A stretch of DNA of 42,121 bases from Chitinophaga pinensis (GTDB lineage: Bacteria > Bacteroidota > Bacteroidia > SXHM01): positions 1 through 42,121 of the forward strand of contig CAMBRL010000015.1 in NCBI GenBank assembly GCA_945870105.1, written 5' to 3'. The notes under the pieces were generated by a model. The model did no database searches. It was not told the DNA's origin and saw only the letters and a program-made list of their open reading frames with translations. This document shows positions 7,644-16,774 of this stretch, in pieces (the first letter of the stretch is position 1; each line of letters begins with the position of its first letter). A program made the position numbers and the translations under genes.

Positions 7644-7670
7644 CCCCTCTCCTTATTTCAAGGAGAGGGG
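7644..7670. repeat. CCCCTCTCC-type inverted repeat
   Basis: Arms CCCCTCTCCTT and AAGGAGAGGGG form an 11-bp perfect stem with loop ATTTC, followed by CTGGGGGTG. As I recall, this is a widespread intergenic element in Bacteroidota. It lies 14 bases after the preceding stop. Confidence 0.65.
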
Positions 7671-7688
7671 CTGGGGGTGTGGTCATCC

Positions 7689-7725
7689 AACAACAAAACC
7701 CCGCCTCTTGCGGGGTTTTGTTGTT
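7689..7725. terminator. Strong intrinsic terminator
   Basis: A perfect 16-bp stem: AACAACAAAACCCCGC pairs with GCGGGGTTTTGTTGTT around loop CTCTT. T-rich on one side and A-rich on the other, so it could act in both directions. It closes the 404-residue gene. Confidence 0.85.
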
Positions 7726-7806
7726 TAATAAACCTGTTCACATTCCCTTAACGCAATGGTAAGAATCATGTAACCTCAAATTTATTCTGCCGTGATGTTG
7801 TGCGAA

Positions 7807-7814
7807 TAGTTTTG
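7807..7814 (+). promoter_or_regulatory. Candidate -7 box (TAGTTTTG)
   Basis: An exact match to TAnnTTTG, 28 bases before the ATG of the 1287-residue gene and downstream of a terminator, so a new transcript should start here. No clear -33 TTG is seen at the expected ~19 bases. Confidence 0.5.
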
Positions 7815-7842
7815 CGCCAACTAAAAACTAAAAAATATCATC

Positions 7843-10800
7843 ATGAACCGAGCAACTACAAAAGATGCTAAAAGCAACACCAGTATCATGCGAGCTCAGC
7901 CACTCCGCTTGAAAACAATTAATTCCGTGGCTAAAAAACTATTACTTGCGGCAGCACTCATTGTTGCCAACATTGCAGGTAGTATTGCACAAACCGTCAT
8001 TACGGGCGATATTACTGCCGATCAAAACTGGACCAACGACAACGTTTATGTATTAAGCGGTTGGGTCTATGTAAAATCACCTGCCGTATTAACTATTGAA
8101 GCAGGAACAGTTATTAAAGGAGAAAAAATAACACAAGGCGCGTTGATTATTGAGCGCGGAGCAAAACTGGTTGCTATCGGAACTCCTAACCAGCCCATCG
8201 TATTTACTTCAGACCAAAATCCAACAGCGCGTAACTATGGCGACTGGGGTGGTATTATCATCTGCGGTAATGCATCAACCAATCATCCCGGTGGTACTGC
8301 CGTTGTGGAAGGTGGAACAGGTGCTACCTTTGGTGGTGGCCTTACACCCAATGATGCCGATAACTCAGGTACACTTCAATATGTTCGTATAGAATTTCCC
8401 GGAATTCCTTTTCAGCCTAACCAGGAGATCAATGGTCTTACATTGGGTGCTGTAGGAACAGGAACTACACTTGAAAACATTCAGATTTCTTATTCAGGCG
8501 ATGACTCATATGAGTGGTTTGGCGGAACAGTAAACGCTAAACGCCTTGTTGCTTTCCGCGGCTGGGACGATGATTTTGATACCGACAACGGATTTAAAGG
8601 AAAACTGCAATACGGTGTTTCGCTTCGCGATCCTGCCATTGCTGACCAAAGCGGTTCAAACAGTTTTGAAACGGATAACGATGCAACCGGAACTGTTGCA
8701 ACTCCTCAAACACGCCCTGTGTTTTCTAACTTCAGCACATTCGGTCCTAAAGTTGACGGAACTACAAGCATCAACAGCAACTTCAAAAGAGGAGCTCACC
8801 TGCGCAGAAACACTGCAACCAATATTTTCAATTCAATGATTTCAGGTTTCCCTATCGGATTATTAATTGATGCAACAACAACCGAAACAAATGCAATAAG
8901 CGGATTACTTCAATTCCGTAATAACGTTATAGCAGGTTGCCCAAATCCAATGGATACCATTGCTTCAAGCACATGGGATATCGGTGCATGGTTTAACACA
9001 ACCGGTTTTAATAACACCGTATTGGCTAACAATACTGATTTAATGGTAGCTGACGGTTACAACTTAGCTGACCCTGACTTTTTACCACTTTCAGGTTCAC
9101 CACTTTTAAGCGGTGCTGATTTTACCAATACCGATTTACAGGATTCTTATTTTGAGCCTACTACTTTCCGTGGTGCTTTTGGCGACCAGAACTGGACAGC
9201 TTGCTGGACAGAATGGGATCCGCAAAACGAAATTTACAACGGAGCAGTTGATTACACACCTGTAATTGCTATTAACGCAAACGGACCAACAACATTCTGC
9301 AACGGTGGTTCAGTAATTTTAACTGCAAGCGCAGGAGCAAGTTTTCTTTGGAGTAACGGAGCAACAACACAATCAATTAACGTTACTACCTCAGATGATT
9401 ATTCAGTTCAGGTGTGGAGCGCAAGAGGTTGCACAGCTACTTCAGCACCAACAACTGTAACCGTAAACACCCCGGATGCAACAGTAACTGCTGGCGGACC
9501 TACAACTGTTTGTTCACCTACCACAGTTACCTTAACTGCTGCTTCAAATTCTTCTTATCTGTGGAGCAACGCAGCAACAACACAGGCTATCACAGTTAGT
9601 GCTACCGGAGTTTTCGGTGTTACTGTAACGGATGGCAATGGTTGCACAGCAACGTCAACACAAACTGCAGTAACTGTAAATGCTGCACCTGTTGCAAACT
9701 TTGTAGCACAGGCATTTGCTCTGTTGGTTAACTTCACCAATACTTCAACCGGAAACGGAAATACCTACGATTGGAATTTTGATGATGGAAGTGCAAACGT
9801 AACTACTACCAATGCTACCCACAACTATGCAAGCGATGGTTCTTACGATGTTGTTTTAGCAGCTACTAATACCTGCGGAACAAACAGCAGAACACAAACT
9901 GTTAACTTAAGCAGCGAAGCGATTACCGTTACAGGAAACATCACTACCAACACAACATGGTACAATACCAACACGTATTTGTTGAGCGGTTTTGTTTACG
10001 TAAAAGATGGTGCTACACTAACTATTCAACCGGGAACACTTATCCGCGGAGAGCAATCAACTAAAGCAACTTTGATTATTGAAAGAGGTGGTAAGCTGAT
10101 TGCAAACGGAACAGTGAACCAGCCAATTGTTTTCACATCTAACCAGGCTGCAGGTCAACGTACCTATGGAGATTGGGGTGGTATTATCCTTTGCGGTAAA
10201 GCTACTATCAACCTGCCGGGTGGCGAAGGTGTTGTGGAAGGCGGAACAGGAGCAACATTCGGTGGTGGCAATAGCCCTGACGATGCTGACAACTCAGGTT
10301 CTTTAACGTATCTGCGTATTGAATTCCCGGGAATTCCTTTCCAGCCTAACCAGGAGATTAATGGTTTAACAATGGGTGGAGTAGGTAGCGGAACAACAAT
10401 CGAAAACATCCAGATTTCTTATTCAGGCGATGACTCATACGAGTGGTTTGGCGGAAGTGTAAATGCAAAACACCTTATTGCTCACCGCGGTTGGGATGAT
10501 GATTTTGATACCGACAACGGTTTCAGCGGAAAATTACAGTTCGGTATCTCTGTACGTGATGCTTCTGTAGCTGACCAAAGCGGTTCAAATGGTTTTGAAA
10601 GCGATAACGATGCAACAGGAACAGCTGCTGTACCGGCTACTCGCCCTATCTTCTCAAACTTCAGCATTTTTGGTCCGTTGTTAGATGCAAACACTACTAT
10701 CAATAGCAACTACAAACGCTCGGCTCACCTGCGCAGAAACACACAGACCTGCATTTATAATTCGTTGACTGCAGGTTACCCTGTTGGTTTGCTGATTGAT

Positions 10801-11706
10801 GCTGCAACTACTGAAGGTAATGCAACCAACAACCTGTTGCAATTCCGCAACAACGTTCTTTCTGCACACACTGATCCATTGGCTGTTGCCGGGTCAAGCA
10901 TTTGGGATATTGACGGTTGGTATGCAACTTCAGGTTTCAATAACACTACCCTTACTGATAATAACAACCTGTTGGTTGATTACCCTACCAACGATTTAAC
11001 AGCACCTGTGTTGTTACCACAATCAGGTTCACCATTGTTAAGCGGTGCAGATTTTACTAATGCTAACCTGCAGGATGCCTTCTTTGAAGACGTTACTTAC
11101 AAAGGCGCATTCGGTGCTACAGACTGGACACTGTGCTGGGCTAACTGGGATCCGCAAAATACTGTTTACACCGGAACAATTTTCTTAGCAGGAGCAACTG
11201 CTGATTTCTCATCTTCATCAAATCAGTTTGCTGCTACTTTTGATAATGCTTCTACTGATGGTGACTCTTACTTCTGGGATTTTGGTGTAACCGGAACCAA
11301 TAACGATGTATCAACAGACGAGAATCCTACTTATACTTACACTGCAAGCGGAACGTATGAGGTTACATTAATTGCATACAGCCCGTGTGGTAACGATACC
11401 ATTATCCAGAACGTTGATATTACTGTGGGTATTGAAGATCATATCCCTGCAATAGCTAACGTGATGGCTTATCCAAATCCGTTTACTACCGAGACTACAA
11501 TTGCAGTTACCCTGAATGAGAAAACCAACATGAATGTTACTGTCTTCAATATGGAAGGCAAAATGGTGGCTAATCTTTTCAACGGTAAAGCAATGGACGG
11601 AGTACACAATCTGAAATTTGATGCTACAGGTCAAACAGCAGGTTTATACTTTGCACGCATTGTAACTGATAAATCTACCCGCACAGTAAAACTGTTGGTT
11701 AGATAA
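7843..11706 (+). CDS. Large T9SS-exported protein with duplicated module, Ig-like and PKD domains
   Basis: 1287 residues. A signal peptide lies at ~23-50 (LLLAAALIVANIAGSIAQ); because this leaves a long N-region, ATG 7888 is a possible alternative start. Module A (~51-466) and module B (~694-1109) are clear duplicates: both have VLTIEAGT/TLTIQPGT, LIIERG, YGDWGGII, GVVEGGTGATFGGG, RIEFPGIPFQPNQEINGLT, SYSGDDSYEWFGG and GWDDDFDTDNGF, suggesting a repetitive beta structure with acidic metal-binding loops. Between them are two Ig-like repeats (~475-612) and one PKD-like domain (~613-693); a second PKD-like domain lies at ~1117-1197. Residues ~1205-1287 form a T9SS type A sorting domain (VMAYPNPF...GLYFARIVTDKSTRTVKLLVR). 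It is therefore probably secreted or anchored on the surface; ligand or activity unknown. Monocistronic, bounded by terminators. Confidence 0.92.
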   Translation: MNRATTKDAKSNTSIMRAQPLRLKTINSVAKKLLLAAALIVANIAGSIAQTVITGDITADQNWTNDNVYVLSGWVYVKSPAVLTIEAGTVIKGEKITQGALIIERGAKLVAIGTPNQPIVFTSDQNPTARNYGDWGGIIICGNASTNHPGGTAVVEGGTGATFGGGLTPNDADNSGTLQYVRIEFPGIPFQPNQEINGLTLGAVGTGTTLENIQISYSGDDSYEWFGGTVNAKRLVAFRGWDDDFDTDNGFKGKLQYGVSLRDPAIADQSGSNSFETDNDATGTVATPQTRPVFSNFSTFGPKVDGTTSINSNFKRGAHLRRNTATNIFNSMISGFPIGLLIDATTTETNAISGLLQFRNNVIAGCPNPMDTIASSTWDIGAWFNTTGFNNTVLANNTDLMVADGYNLADPDFLPLSGSPLLSGADFTNTDLQDSYFEPTTFRGAFGDQNWTACWTEWDPQNEIYNGAVDYTPVIAINANGPTTFCNGGSVILTASAGASFLWSNGATTQSINVTTSDDYSVQVWSARGCTATSAPTTVTVNTPDATVTAGGPTTVCSPTTVTLTAASNSSYLWSNAATTQAITVSATGVFGVTVTDGNGCTATSTQTAVTVNAAPVANFVAQAFALLVNFTNTSTGNGNTYDWNFDDGSANVTTTNATHNYASDGSYDVVLAATNTCGTNSRTQTVNLSSEAITVTGNITTNTTWYNTNTYLLSGFVYVKDGATLTIQPGTLIRGEQSTKATLIIERGGKLIANGTVNQPIVFTSNQAAGQRTYGDWGGIILCGKATINLPGGEGVVEGGTGATFGGGNSPDDADNSGSLTYLRIEFPGIPFQPNQEINGLTMGGVGSGTTIENIQISYSGDDSYEWFGGSVNAKHLIAHRGWDDDFDTDNGFSGKLQFGISVRDASVADQSGSNGFESDNDATGTAAVPATRPIFSNFSIFGPLLDANTTINSNYKRSAHLRRNTQTCIYNSLTAGYPVGLLIDAATTEGNATNNLLQFRNNVLSAHTDPLAVAGSSIWDIDGWYATSGFNNTTLTDNNNLLVDYPTNDLTAPVLLPQSGSPLLSGADFTNANLQDAFFEDVTYKGAFGATDWTLCWANWDPQNTVYTGTIFLAGATADFSSSSNQFAATFDNASTDGDSYFWDFGVTGTNNDVSTDENPTYTYTASGTYEVTLIAYSPCGNDTIIQNVDITVGIEDHIPAIANVMAYPNPFTTETTIAVTLNEKTNMNVTVFNMEGKMVANLFNGKAMDGVHNLKFDATGQTAGLYFARIVTDKSTRTVKLLVR

Positions 11707-11720
11707 TCTGTCACATTTTT

Positions 11721-11767
11721 AAAATCAAAAGCCCTCTTGCAGAAATGTAAGGGGGCTTTTTGATTTT
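11721..11767 (+). terminator. Intrinsic terminator after the T9SS protein gene
   Basis: AAAATCAAAAGCCC pairs with GGGCTTTTTGATTTT (one bulge), followed by T-rich sequence, 15 bases after the stop. Confidence 0.75.
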
Positions 11768-11947
11768 TATAATTAACCGTGAATTAACAAGGTGTTAGTA
11801 TTCCGTTTTTAATGATAGTCGTTTTTTGCGCCACGAAAATCACAACACCTTTTTCTGCTGTTTATTCATTTGAGTTTATCAACATGTTGTTATTAATAAC
11901 TAAATGATATTTAATAAAGCAGTAATAATCAGTTAGCGTTGCTGAAG

Positions 11948-11955
11948 TTTCTTTG
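11948..11955 (+). promoter_or_regulatory. Candidate -7 box (TTTCTTTG) that decides the downstream start
   Basis: One mismatch to TAnnTTTG. It overlaps a TTG codon at 11953 that could formally extend the next gene. If this is the promoter, that codon cannot be in the message, which supports the ATG at 11974. Confidence 0.35.
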
Positions 11956-11973
11956 TACCATAAAATAATACAC

Positions 11974-12912
11974 ATGCAAAAAGAAGGAGAGGCGAAATTT
12001 CCAAAGCGTAAAGTAGAGGTAGCTATTATCTCAGACGTTCACCTCGGCACCTATGGCTGTCATGCAGCCGAACTGGTTAAATACCTTAAAAGCATTAAGC
12101 CCGAAACGCTGGTGCTCAATGGCGATATAATAGACATCTGGCAATTCAGCAAAAGCTATTTCCCTAAAGAACACATGCAGGTGATAAAGCAAATCACCGG
12201 CATGATAGCCAAAGGCGTGAAGGTTTATTACGTTACCGGAAATCATGACGAGATGATGCGCAAGTTTGAGGGCTTTGAATTAGGCTCATTCAAAATCGTC
12301 AACAAAATTGTTCTTAACCTCGAAGCAGGAAGAGCATGGATTTTTCACGGTGATGTGTTTGATGTAACCATGAAACACACCAAGTGGATTGCCAAGCTGG
12401 GAGGACAAGGTTATGATTTACTCATTGTTTTCAACCGATTTATAAACCGCATTCTTGAGAAAACAGGAAGAGAAAAAATATCACTCTCAAAAAAAATAAA
12501 AGACAGTGTTAAAGGTGCAGTAAAACACGCCAATAACTTTGAAGTGACCGCTGCCGAAATAGGAATATCCAACGAATACAATTTTGTAGTGTGTGGCCAC
12601 ATCCACAAACCGGAAATACGCGACATAAAAACCGACAAAGGAAATATCACCTACCTCAACTCAGGCGACTGGGTAGAGAACCTGACCGGACTTGAATATA
12701 ACAATGGTGAATGGAGCATCTATAACTACAGCGCTGATAAACTTGCTCAAAATTCAAAACACGATGACGAGCATAAAGAAGAACTAACTACCAATGAACT
12801 TTATGCAAACCTCTTACAGGAATTCCTTCCGCTCAACTACCACGCAAATAAGAAATCACCACCCGAACCAATCGGTAAGCCGGGCAAAAAACTTTTCTTC
12901 GGACTATTCTAA
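11974..12912 (+). CDS. LpxH-like calcineurin-type metallophosphoesterase
   Basis: 312 residues from ATG 11974; an upstream in-frame TTG (11953) is less likely because it overlaps a promoter-like box. All metallophosphoesterase signature blocks are present: SDVHLG (D21, H23), NGDIID (D51), GNHDE (N90, H91), a downstream HGD and GHIHKP. This set, with the FDVTMKHTKW segment, matches the UDP-2,3-diacylglucosamine diphosphatase (LpxH-type) family, which makes lipid X in lipid A synthesis; a broader phosphoesterase role cannot be excluded. The protein is soluble or peripheral, with no signal peptide. The following glycosyltransferase gene starts at the very next base after the stop, so the two are translated from one message and may act on the same envelope glycolipid. 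Confidence 0.85.
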   Translation: MQKEGEAKFPKRKVEVAIISDVHLGTYGCHAAELVKYLKSIKPETLVLNGDIIDIWQFSKSYFPKEHMQVIKQITGMIAKGVKVYYVTGNHDEMMRKFEGFELGSFKIVNKIVLNLEAGRAWIFHGDVFDVTMKHTKWIAKLGGQGYDLLIVFNRFINRILEKTGREKISLSKKIKDSVKGAVKHANNFEVTAAEIGISNEYNFVVCGHIHKPEIRDIKTDKGNITYLNSGDWVENLTGLEYNNGEWSIYNYSADKLAQNSKHDDEHKEELTTNELYANLLQEFLPLNYHANKKSPPEPIGKPGKKLFFGLF

Positions 12913-13938
12913 ATGACAAAAATCCTCTACGCAATTCAGGGAACAGGAAACGGGCACATCAGCAGAGCCATTGAAATAATCCCCGAATTGCAAAAGAGAG
13001 GTGAGGTGGATATCCTTGTCAGCGGCTTCTCGTCTGACATTGAATTGCCTTTTGAAGTAAAATATAAGTTCAAAGGTTTGAGTTTTGTCTTCGGACAAAA
13101 GGGTGGCATCAACTATTTTCAAACATGGAGTAAAAACCGAGTACGCAGGTTTTACAAAGAGGTGAAGAAGCTCCCTGTAAATGATTACGACCTTGTTATC
13201 AGCGACTTTGAACCTGTTTCATCTTGGGCATGTTTTCTTGCAGAAAAAACCTGCATTGGATTAAGTAATCAGGCGGCAGTTCTTGCTCCCAACTCACCGC
13301 GCGCAGAAGATGACGATAAGCTCGGGCGTTTGGTATTGAATTATTATGCACCTGTTACCGCTGCTTACGGTTTTCATTTTCAGCGCTACAATAACAGTAT
13401 TTACACACCTATTATACGTAAAGAGATTCGTCAGCTTAAAACCAAAGATGACGGGCATTACACCGTTTATTTACCATCCTATTCCGACAATAAAATAATT
13501 AATCGACTTAACTATTTTTCTGATGTACGTTGGGAGGTTTTCTCCAAGCACACTAAAAAGGCGTACATCAAAAACAATGTTCTTATCCGTCCGATTGAGA
13601 GCAAGCATTTCATGGAAAGCCTAACCACCTGCACAGGAATATTGTGTGGTGCCGGTTTTGCAACCCCTTCAGAAGCATTGTATTTAAAAAAGAAACTCAT
13701 GGTTATTCCCATGAAAAGCCAATATGAACAGCAGTGTAATGCTGAGGCTTTAAAGCAAATGGGTGTTGCCGTTATGAAATCGTTAAAGAAAAAGCATCGC
13801 TCTGTTTTGCACGAATGGCTGAACTCAGATAAAATTGTTAAGGTTGATTACCCTGATAATGTTTCTGAAATAATTGCTGAAATATTCCGAAACCACGCGC
13901 CCGGTTATCGTCTCAGAAAAATAGGTAAAGCCGCTTAA
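12913..13938 (+). CDS. MurG/UGT-like glycosyltransferase
   Basis: 341 residues. The N-terminus ILYAIQGTGNGHISRAIEI is the nucleotide-sugar glycosyltransferase (GT-B fold) start seen in MurG-like and related 'glycosyltransferase family' proteins of Bacteroidota. The C-terminal half has the donor-site pattern CGAGFATPSEALYLKKKLMVIPMKSQYEQQCNA, equivalent to the GG-x-S/T-x-x-E region of GT-B enzymes (split here: CGAGFATPSEAL, then P-x-x-x-QYEQ). There are no membrane segments, so it probably acts at the inner face of the membrane. The ATG follows the phosphoesterase stop without a gap. Sugar and acceptor are unknown. It ends convergently against smpB with no intergenic space. Confidence 0.85.
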   Translation: MTKILYAIQGTGNGHISRAIEIIPELQKRGEVDILVSGFSSDIELPFEVKYKFKGLSFVFGQKGGINYFQTWSKNRVRRFYKEVKKLPVNDYDLVISDFEPVSSWACFLAEKTCIGLSNQAAVLAPNSPRAEDDDKLGRLVLNYYAPVTAAYGFHFQRYNNSIYTPIIRKEIRQLKTKDDGHYTVYLPSYSDNKIINRLNYFSDVRWEVFSKHTKKAYIKNNVLIRPIESKHFMESLTTCTGILCGAGFATPSEALYLKKKLMVIPMKSQYEQQCNAEALKQMGVAVMKSLKKKHRSVLHEWLNSDKIVKVDYPDNVSEIIAEIFRNHAPGYRLRKIGKAA

Positions 13939-14412
13939 TCAGCGCTTATTCTTCATCGCCCGGTCCATATTCCGCTTTGCGTCTTTGCCTTTGATGTCTT
14001 CACGCTTGTCGTAAATCTTTTTTCCTTTTGCAAGCGCAATTTCTAATTTGGCATAACCGCTTTCGCTTATAAACAGTTTGGTGGGAACAATGGCAAGTCC
14101 TTTGTCTTTGAGCTTTTCAGAAAGTTTGTTTAACTCTTTTTTGTTGAGTAATAACTTGCGGTCGCGTTTCGGGTCAAGGTTATTGTAAGATGCTTCGGTG
14201 TAATTAGAGATATGCAGATTTTTCACCCAAAGTTCACCGTCAATAAAAAAACAATAGGCATCAGAAATGTTGGTTTGTTTATCACGAATGGATTTTATTT
14301 CGGGGCCTGTCAGTTGCATACCTGCAACATATTTTTCCAGAAAGGAATACTCGAAAGAGGCTTTTCTGTTTTTATTGATATTCTCGGCTTGGGGCTTAAC
14401 TGCTGGCTTCAT
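13939..14412 (-). CDS. smpB: SsrA-binding protein SmpB
   Basis: 157 residues, a normal SmpB length. Family landmarks are visible: NRKASFEYSFLEKYVAGMQLTG near the N-terminus (split: NRKASFEYSFLEKY and VAGMQLTGPEIKSIR), ISDAYCFFIDGELWVKNLHI in the OB-fold, RDRKLLLNK, and the basic C-terminal tail (KKIYDKREDIKGKDAKR) that enters the empty ribosomal A site. It works with tmRNA in trans-translation to rescue stalled ribosomes. The ATG (14410-14412) follows directly after the rel stop, so the two are probably co-transcribed. No ssrA gene was recognised in this window. Confidence 0.96.
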   Translation of the reverse strand: MKPAVKPQAENINKNRKASFEYSFLEKYVAGMQLTGPEIKSIRDKQTNISDAYCFFIDGELWVKNLHISNYTEASYNNLDPKRDRKLLLNKKELNKLSEKLKDKGLAIVPTKLFISESGYAKLEIALAKGKKIYDKREDIKGKDAKRNMDRAMKNKR

Positions 14413-16653
14413 TTAGTTGGCATCCATTCTGGTAACCGTGTGTACGCCATTTACTTTCTTTAGATTATTCAGAAGGCTGGTAAGGTGTTGTGTATCGTGA
14501 ACATAGACCATAATGGTTCCGTCAAATGTTCCGTCATGCTCTTCAAAGCTGATGGAGCGCATGTTTACGTGCAGTTCGTTTGAAATTATTTTAGTGATGT
14601 TATTCACAATTCCCACTTCATCAATTCCCGTAACTTTTAAACCGGCAAGGAAAGCGATGGATTCTTTACTTGTCCATTTTGCTTTAATAACTCGGTAAGC
14701 ATGTTTACCCATCAGCTGTATTGCATTCGGACAACTTACGCGGTGAATTTTTATTCCTTCATTAATCGTGATAAAGCCAAAAACATCATCACCCGGAATT
14801 GGATTGCAGCATTTTGAAAGCGTGTAATCTAATTTTTCCATGCTGTCGCCAATCAACAGCTGCGCAGGTTTTCCGTTCAGGTCGGCAACAAGATTTTCAA
14901 TTTGATTTGGTTTTTCTTCTTTTTCTTTTGTACCCGGAATAAAACGCTTGAGGTAACCGAAGAACCCTTTTTTATCGGGGTCTTCCAAAGCCTCTTTGAG
15001 GTCGTGGAGATCAATGTTTTTATTGGCAATGCGGAAATAAAAATCAAGCGGGCTCATCATCTTGTAATACTTCACCAAACGATTGATGGTATTGTTGTCC
15101 GGTTTTACTTTCAGATTACGGAATTTGCGTTCCAGCATTTCTTTCCCTTCTTCGGCAAGCTGACGTTTTTCATCTTTCAGCGCTTGTTTGATTTTTGATT
15201 TTGCTTTTCCGGTAACAACAAATGCCAGCCAGTCTTCTTTAGGATATTGCTTTGATGAAGTAAGCACTTCAATCTGGTCGCCACTTTTCAGCTTATAGCT
15301 AAGCGGCATCAGTTTGTTATTGATTTTTGCACCGATACATTTCATCCCCACTTCGGAGTGCACTTCAAAAGCAAAATCAAGCGAAGTAGCACCAACAGGC
15401 AAGGTTTTCAACTCACCTTTTGGTGTAAAGACAAAAATCTCTTCTGCAAAAAGATTGAGTTTAAAATCATCAATAAAATCCAACGCATTCGGGTCGGGAT
15501 TCTCCAATACTTCACGGATTTTTGCTATCCATTCTTCCAACACATTTTCACCACTCGATTCTTTGTATTTCCAATGTGCTGCAAGACCTTTTTCGGCAAT
15601 ATCATCCATGCGTTTGGTGCGTATCTGTACCTCAACCCATTGTCCGGTGCTGCTCATCACTGTTGTGTGCAACGACTCATAACCATTTGATTTTGGCGTT
15701 GAAATCCAGTCGCGCATACGTTCTGTGTTGGGAACGTAATGGTCAGAAACGATAGAATAAGTGCGCCAGCAATCAGATTTTTCGTTTTCGGGAGTTGAAT
15801 TTAAAATAATGCGGATGGCAAACAGGTCATACACTTCCTCAAAAGGAACTTCCTGTTTTTTCATCTTTTTATAGATGGAATAAATGCTTTTTGTGCGCCC
15901 TTTTATATCAAAATCAAGTCCTGCCTCGTTCAGCGAATTCATGATAGGAAAGCTGAATTTATTGATAAAACGCTGGCGCTGACGCTGTGTTTCTATCAAT
16001 TTATTGCTGATGCTTTCATACACTTCGGGCTCGGTGTATTTCAGCGACAAGTCTTCCATCTCGGTTTTAATCGCATACAAACCTAAACGGTGCGCAAGCG
16101 GTGCGTAGAGATACAATGTTTCCGATGCAATTTTTAATTGCTTGTCGCGTGCCATGCTGTCAAGCGTACGCATGTTGTGCAAACGGTCGGCAAGTTTGAT
16201 AAGAATAACGCGCACATCGCTGCTGAGCGTAAGCAGCATTTTGCGGAAATTTTCAGCCTGTATGGAGGTAGTTGCTGATGTATGGTCAAAAACTCCGGAG
16301 ATTTTTGTCAGTCCGTCAACAATGGTGGCAACCTTATCGCCAAACATACTGCGGATGTCCTCTAATGTAATGTGCGTATCTTCTACAACATCGTGCAGAA
16401 GTGCGCAAACAATAGACTTTGCACCCAAGCCGATTTCGGCTGTAACAATTTCAGCAACTGCAAGCGGATGATAAATGTACGGCTCACCGGATTTTCTGCG
16501 CATGTCTTTGTGCGCTTCAAGGGCAAGGTCAAAAGCTTTGCGAATGAGTTGCAAATCACCTTTAGCCTGATAGCGTTTGGTGTTGCGCAAAAGGTGTCGG
16601 TAGGCTTTAAGTATCTCTTTCTTTTCTGCTTCTAAATCTATCGTGGTTTCCAT
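14413..16653 (-). CDS. rel: Bifunctional (p)ppGpp synthetase/hydrolase (Rel/SpoT type)
   Basis: 746 residues with the full long-RSH architecture. HD hydrolase domain ~40-200: H62, H87-D88 (LLHDVVED) and E91-D92 are intact, so hydrolase activity is expected. Synthetase domain ~240-370: KSIYSIYKKMKK, YDLFAIRIIL and the WISTPKSNGYESLHT G-loop region. TGS domain ~405-470 (IFVFTPKGELKTLPVGAT), then the helical and zinc-finger-like region (SKCCNPIPGDDVFGFIT), and a C-terminal ACT domain ~660-745. It makes and degrades the stringent-response alarmone, sensing stalled ribosomes. smpB follows with no gap, linking two ribosome-stalling responses. The start at 16653 leaves a 121-bp divergent spacer to the solute-binding gene. 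Confidence 0.96.
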   Translation of the reverse strand: METTIDLEAEKKEILKAYRHLLRNTKRYQAKGDLQLIRKAFDLALEAHKDMRRKSGEPYIYHPLAVAEIVTAEIGLGAKSIVCALLHDVVEDTHITLEDIRSMFGDKVATIVDGLTKISGVFDHTSATTSIQAENFRKMLLTLSSDVRVILIKLADRLHNMRTLDSMARDKQLKIASETLYLYAPLAHRLGLYAIKTEMEDLSLKYTEPEVYESISNKLIETQRQRQRFINKFSFPIMNSLNEAGLDFDIKGRTKSIYSIYKKMKKQEVPFEEVYDLFAIRIILNSTPENEKSDCWRTYSIVSDHYVPNTERMRDWISTPKSNGYESLHTTVMSSTGQWVEVQIRTKRMDDIAEKGLAAHWKYKESSGENVLEEWIAKIREVLENPDPNALDFIDDFKLNLFAEEIFVFTPKGELKTLPVGATSLDFAFEVHSEVGMKCIGAKINNKLMPLSYKLKSGDQIEVLTSSKQYPKEDWLAFVVTGKAKSKIKQALKDEKRQLAEEGKEMLERKFRNLKVKPDNNTINRLVKYYKMMSPLDFYFRIANKNIDLHDLKEALEDPDKKGFFGYLKRFIPGTKEKEEKPNQIENLVADLNGKPAQLLIGDSMEKLDYTLSKCCNPIPGDDVFGFITINEGIKIHRVSCPNAIQLMGKHAYRVIKAKWTSKESIAFLAGLKVTGIDEVGIVNNITKIISNELHVNMRSISFEEHDGTFDGTIMVYVHDTQHLTSLLNNLKKVNGVHTVTRMDAN

Positions 16654-16761
16654 TTTCTTCTTTCGACACCGTTTTTAAAGGAGTGTAAAGTTAACGATTA
16701 ATAAAGTAAATTGAAAGCAGATAAAAACAAAGTAGTAGTGAATTGGCTTTTTCAAAACGTA

Positions 16762-16769
16762 TATCTTCG
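16762..16769 (+). promoter_or_regulatory. Candidate -7 box (TATCTTCG)
   Basis: An exact TAnnTTCG match 5 bases before the ATG at 16775. TTG at 16743-16745 is a possible -33 element, though the 16-base spacing is a little short. A transcript from here would be nearly leaderless. Confidence 0.45.
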
Positions 16770-16774
16770 CCCTC

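Noticed and set aside
11953-11973. Seven-codon N-terminal extension of the phosphoesterase from a TTG start
   Set aside because: The TTG overlaps a TAnnTTTG-like promoter box, and the ATG at 11974 gives a normal family N-terminus.
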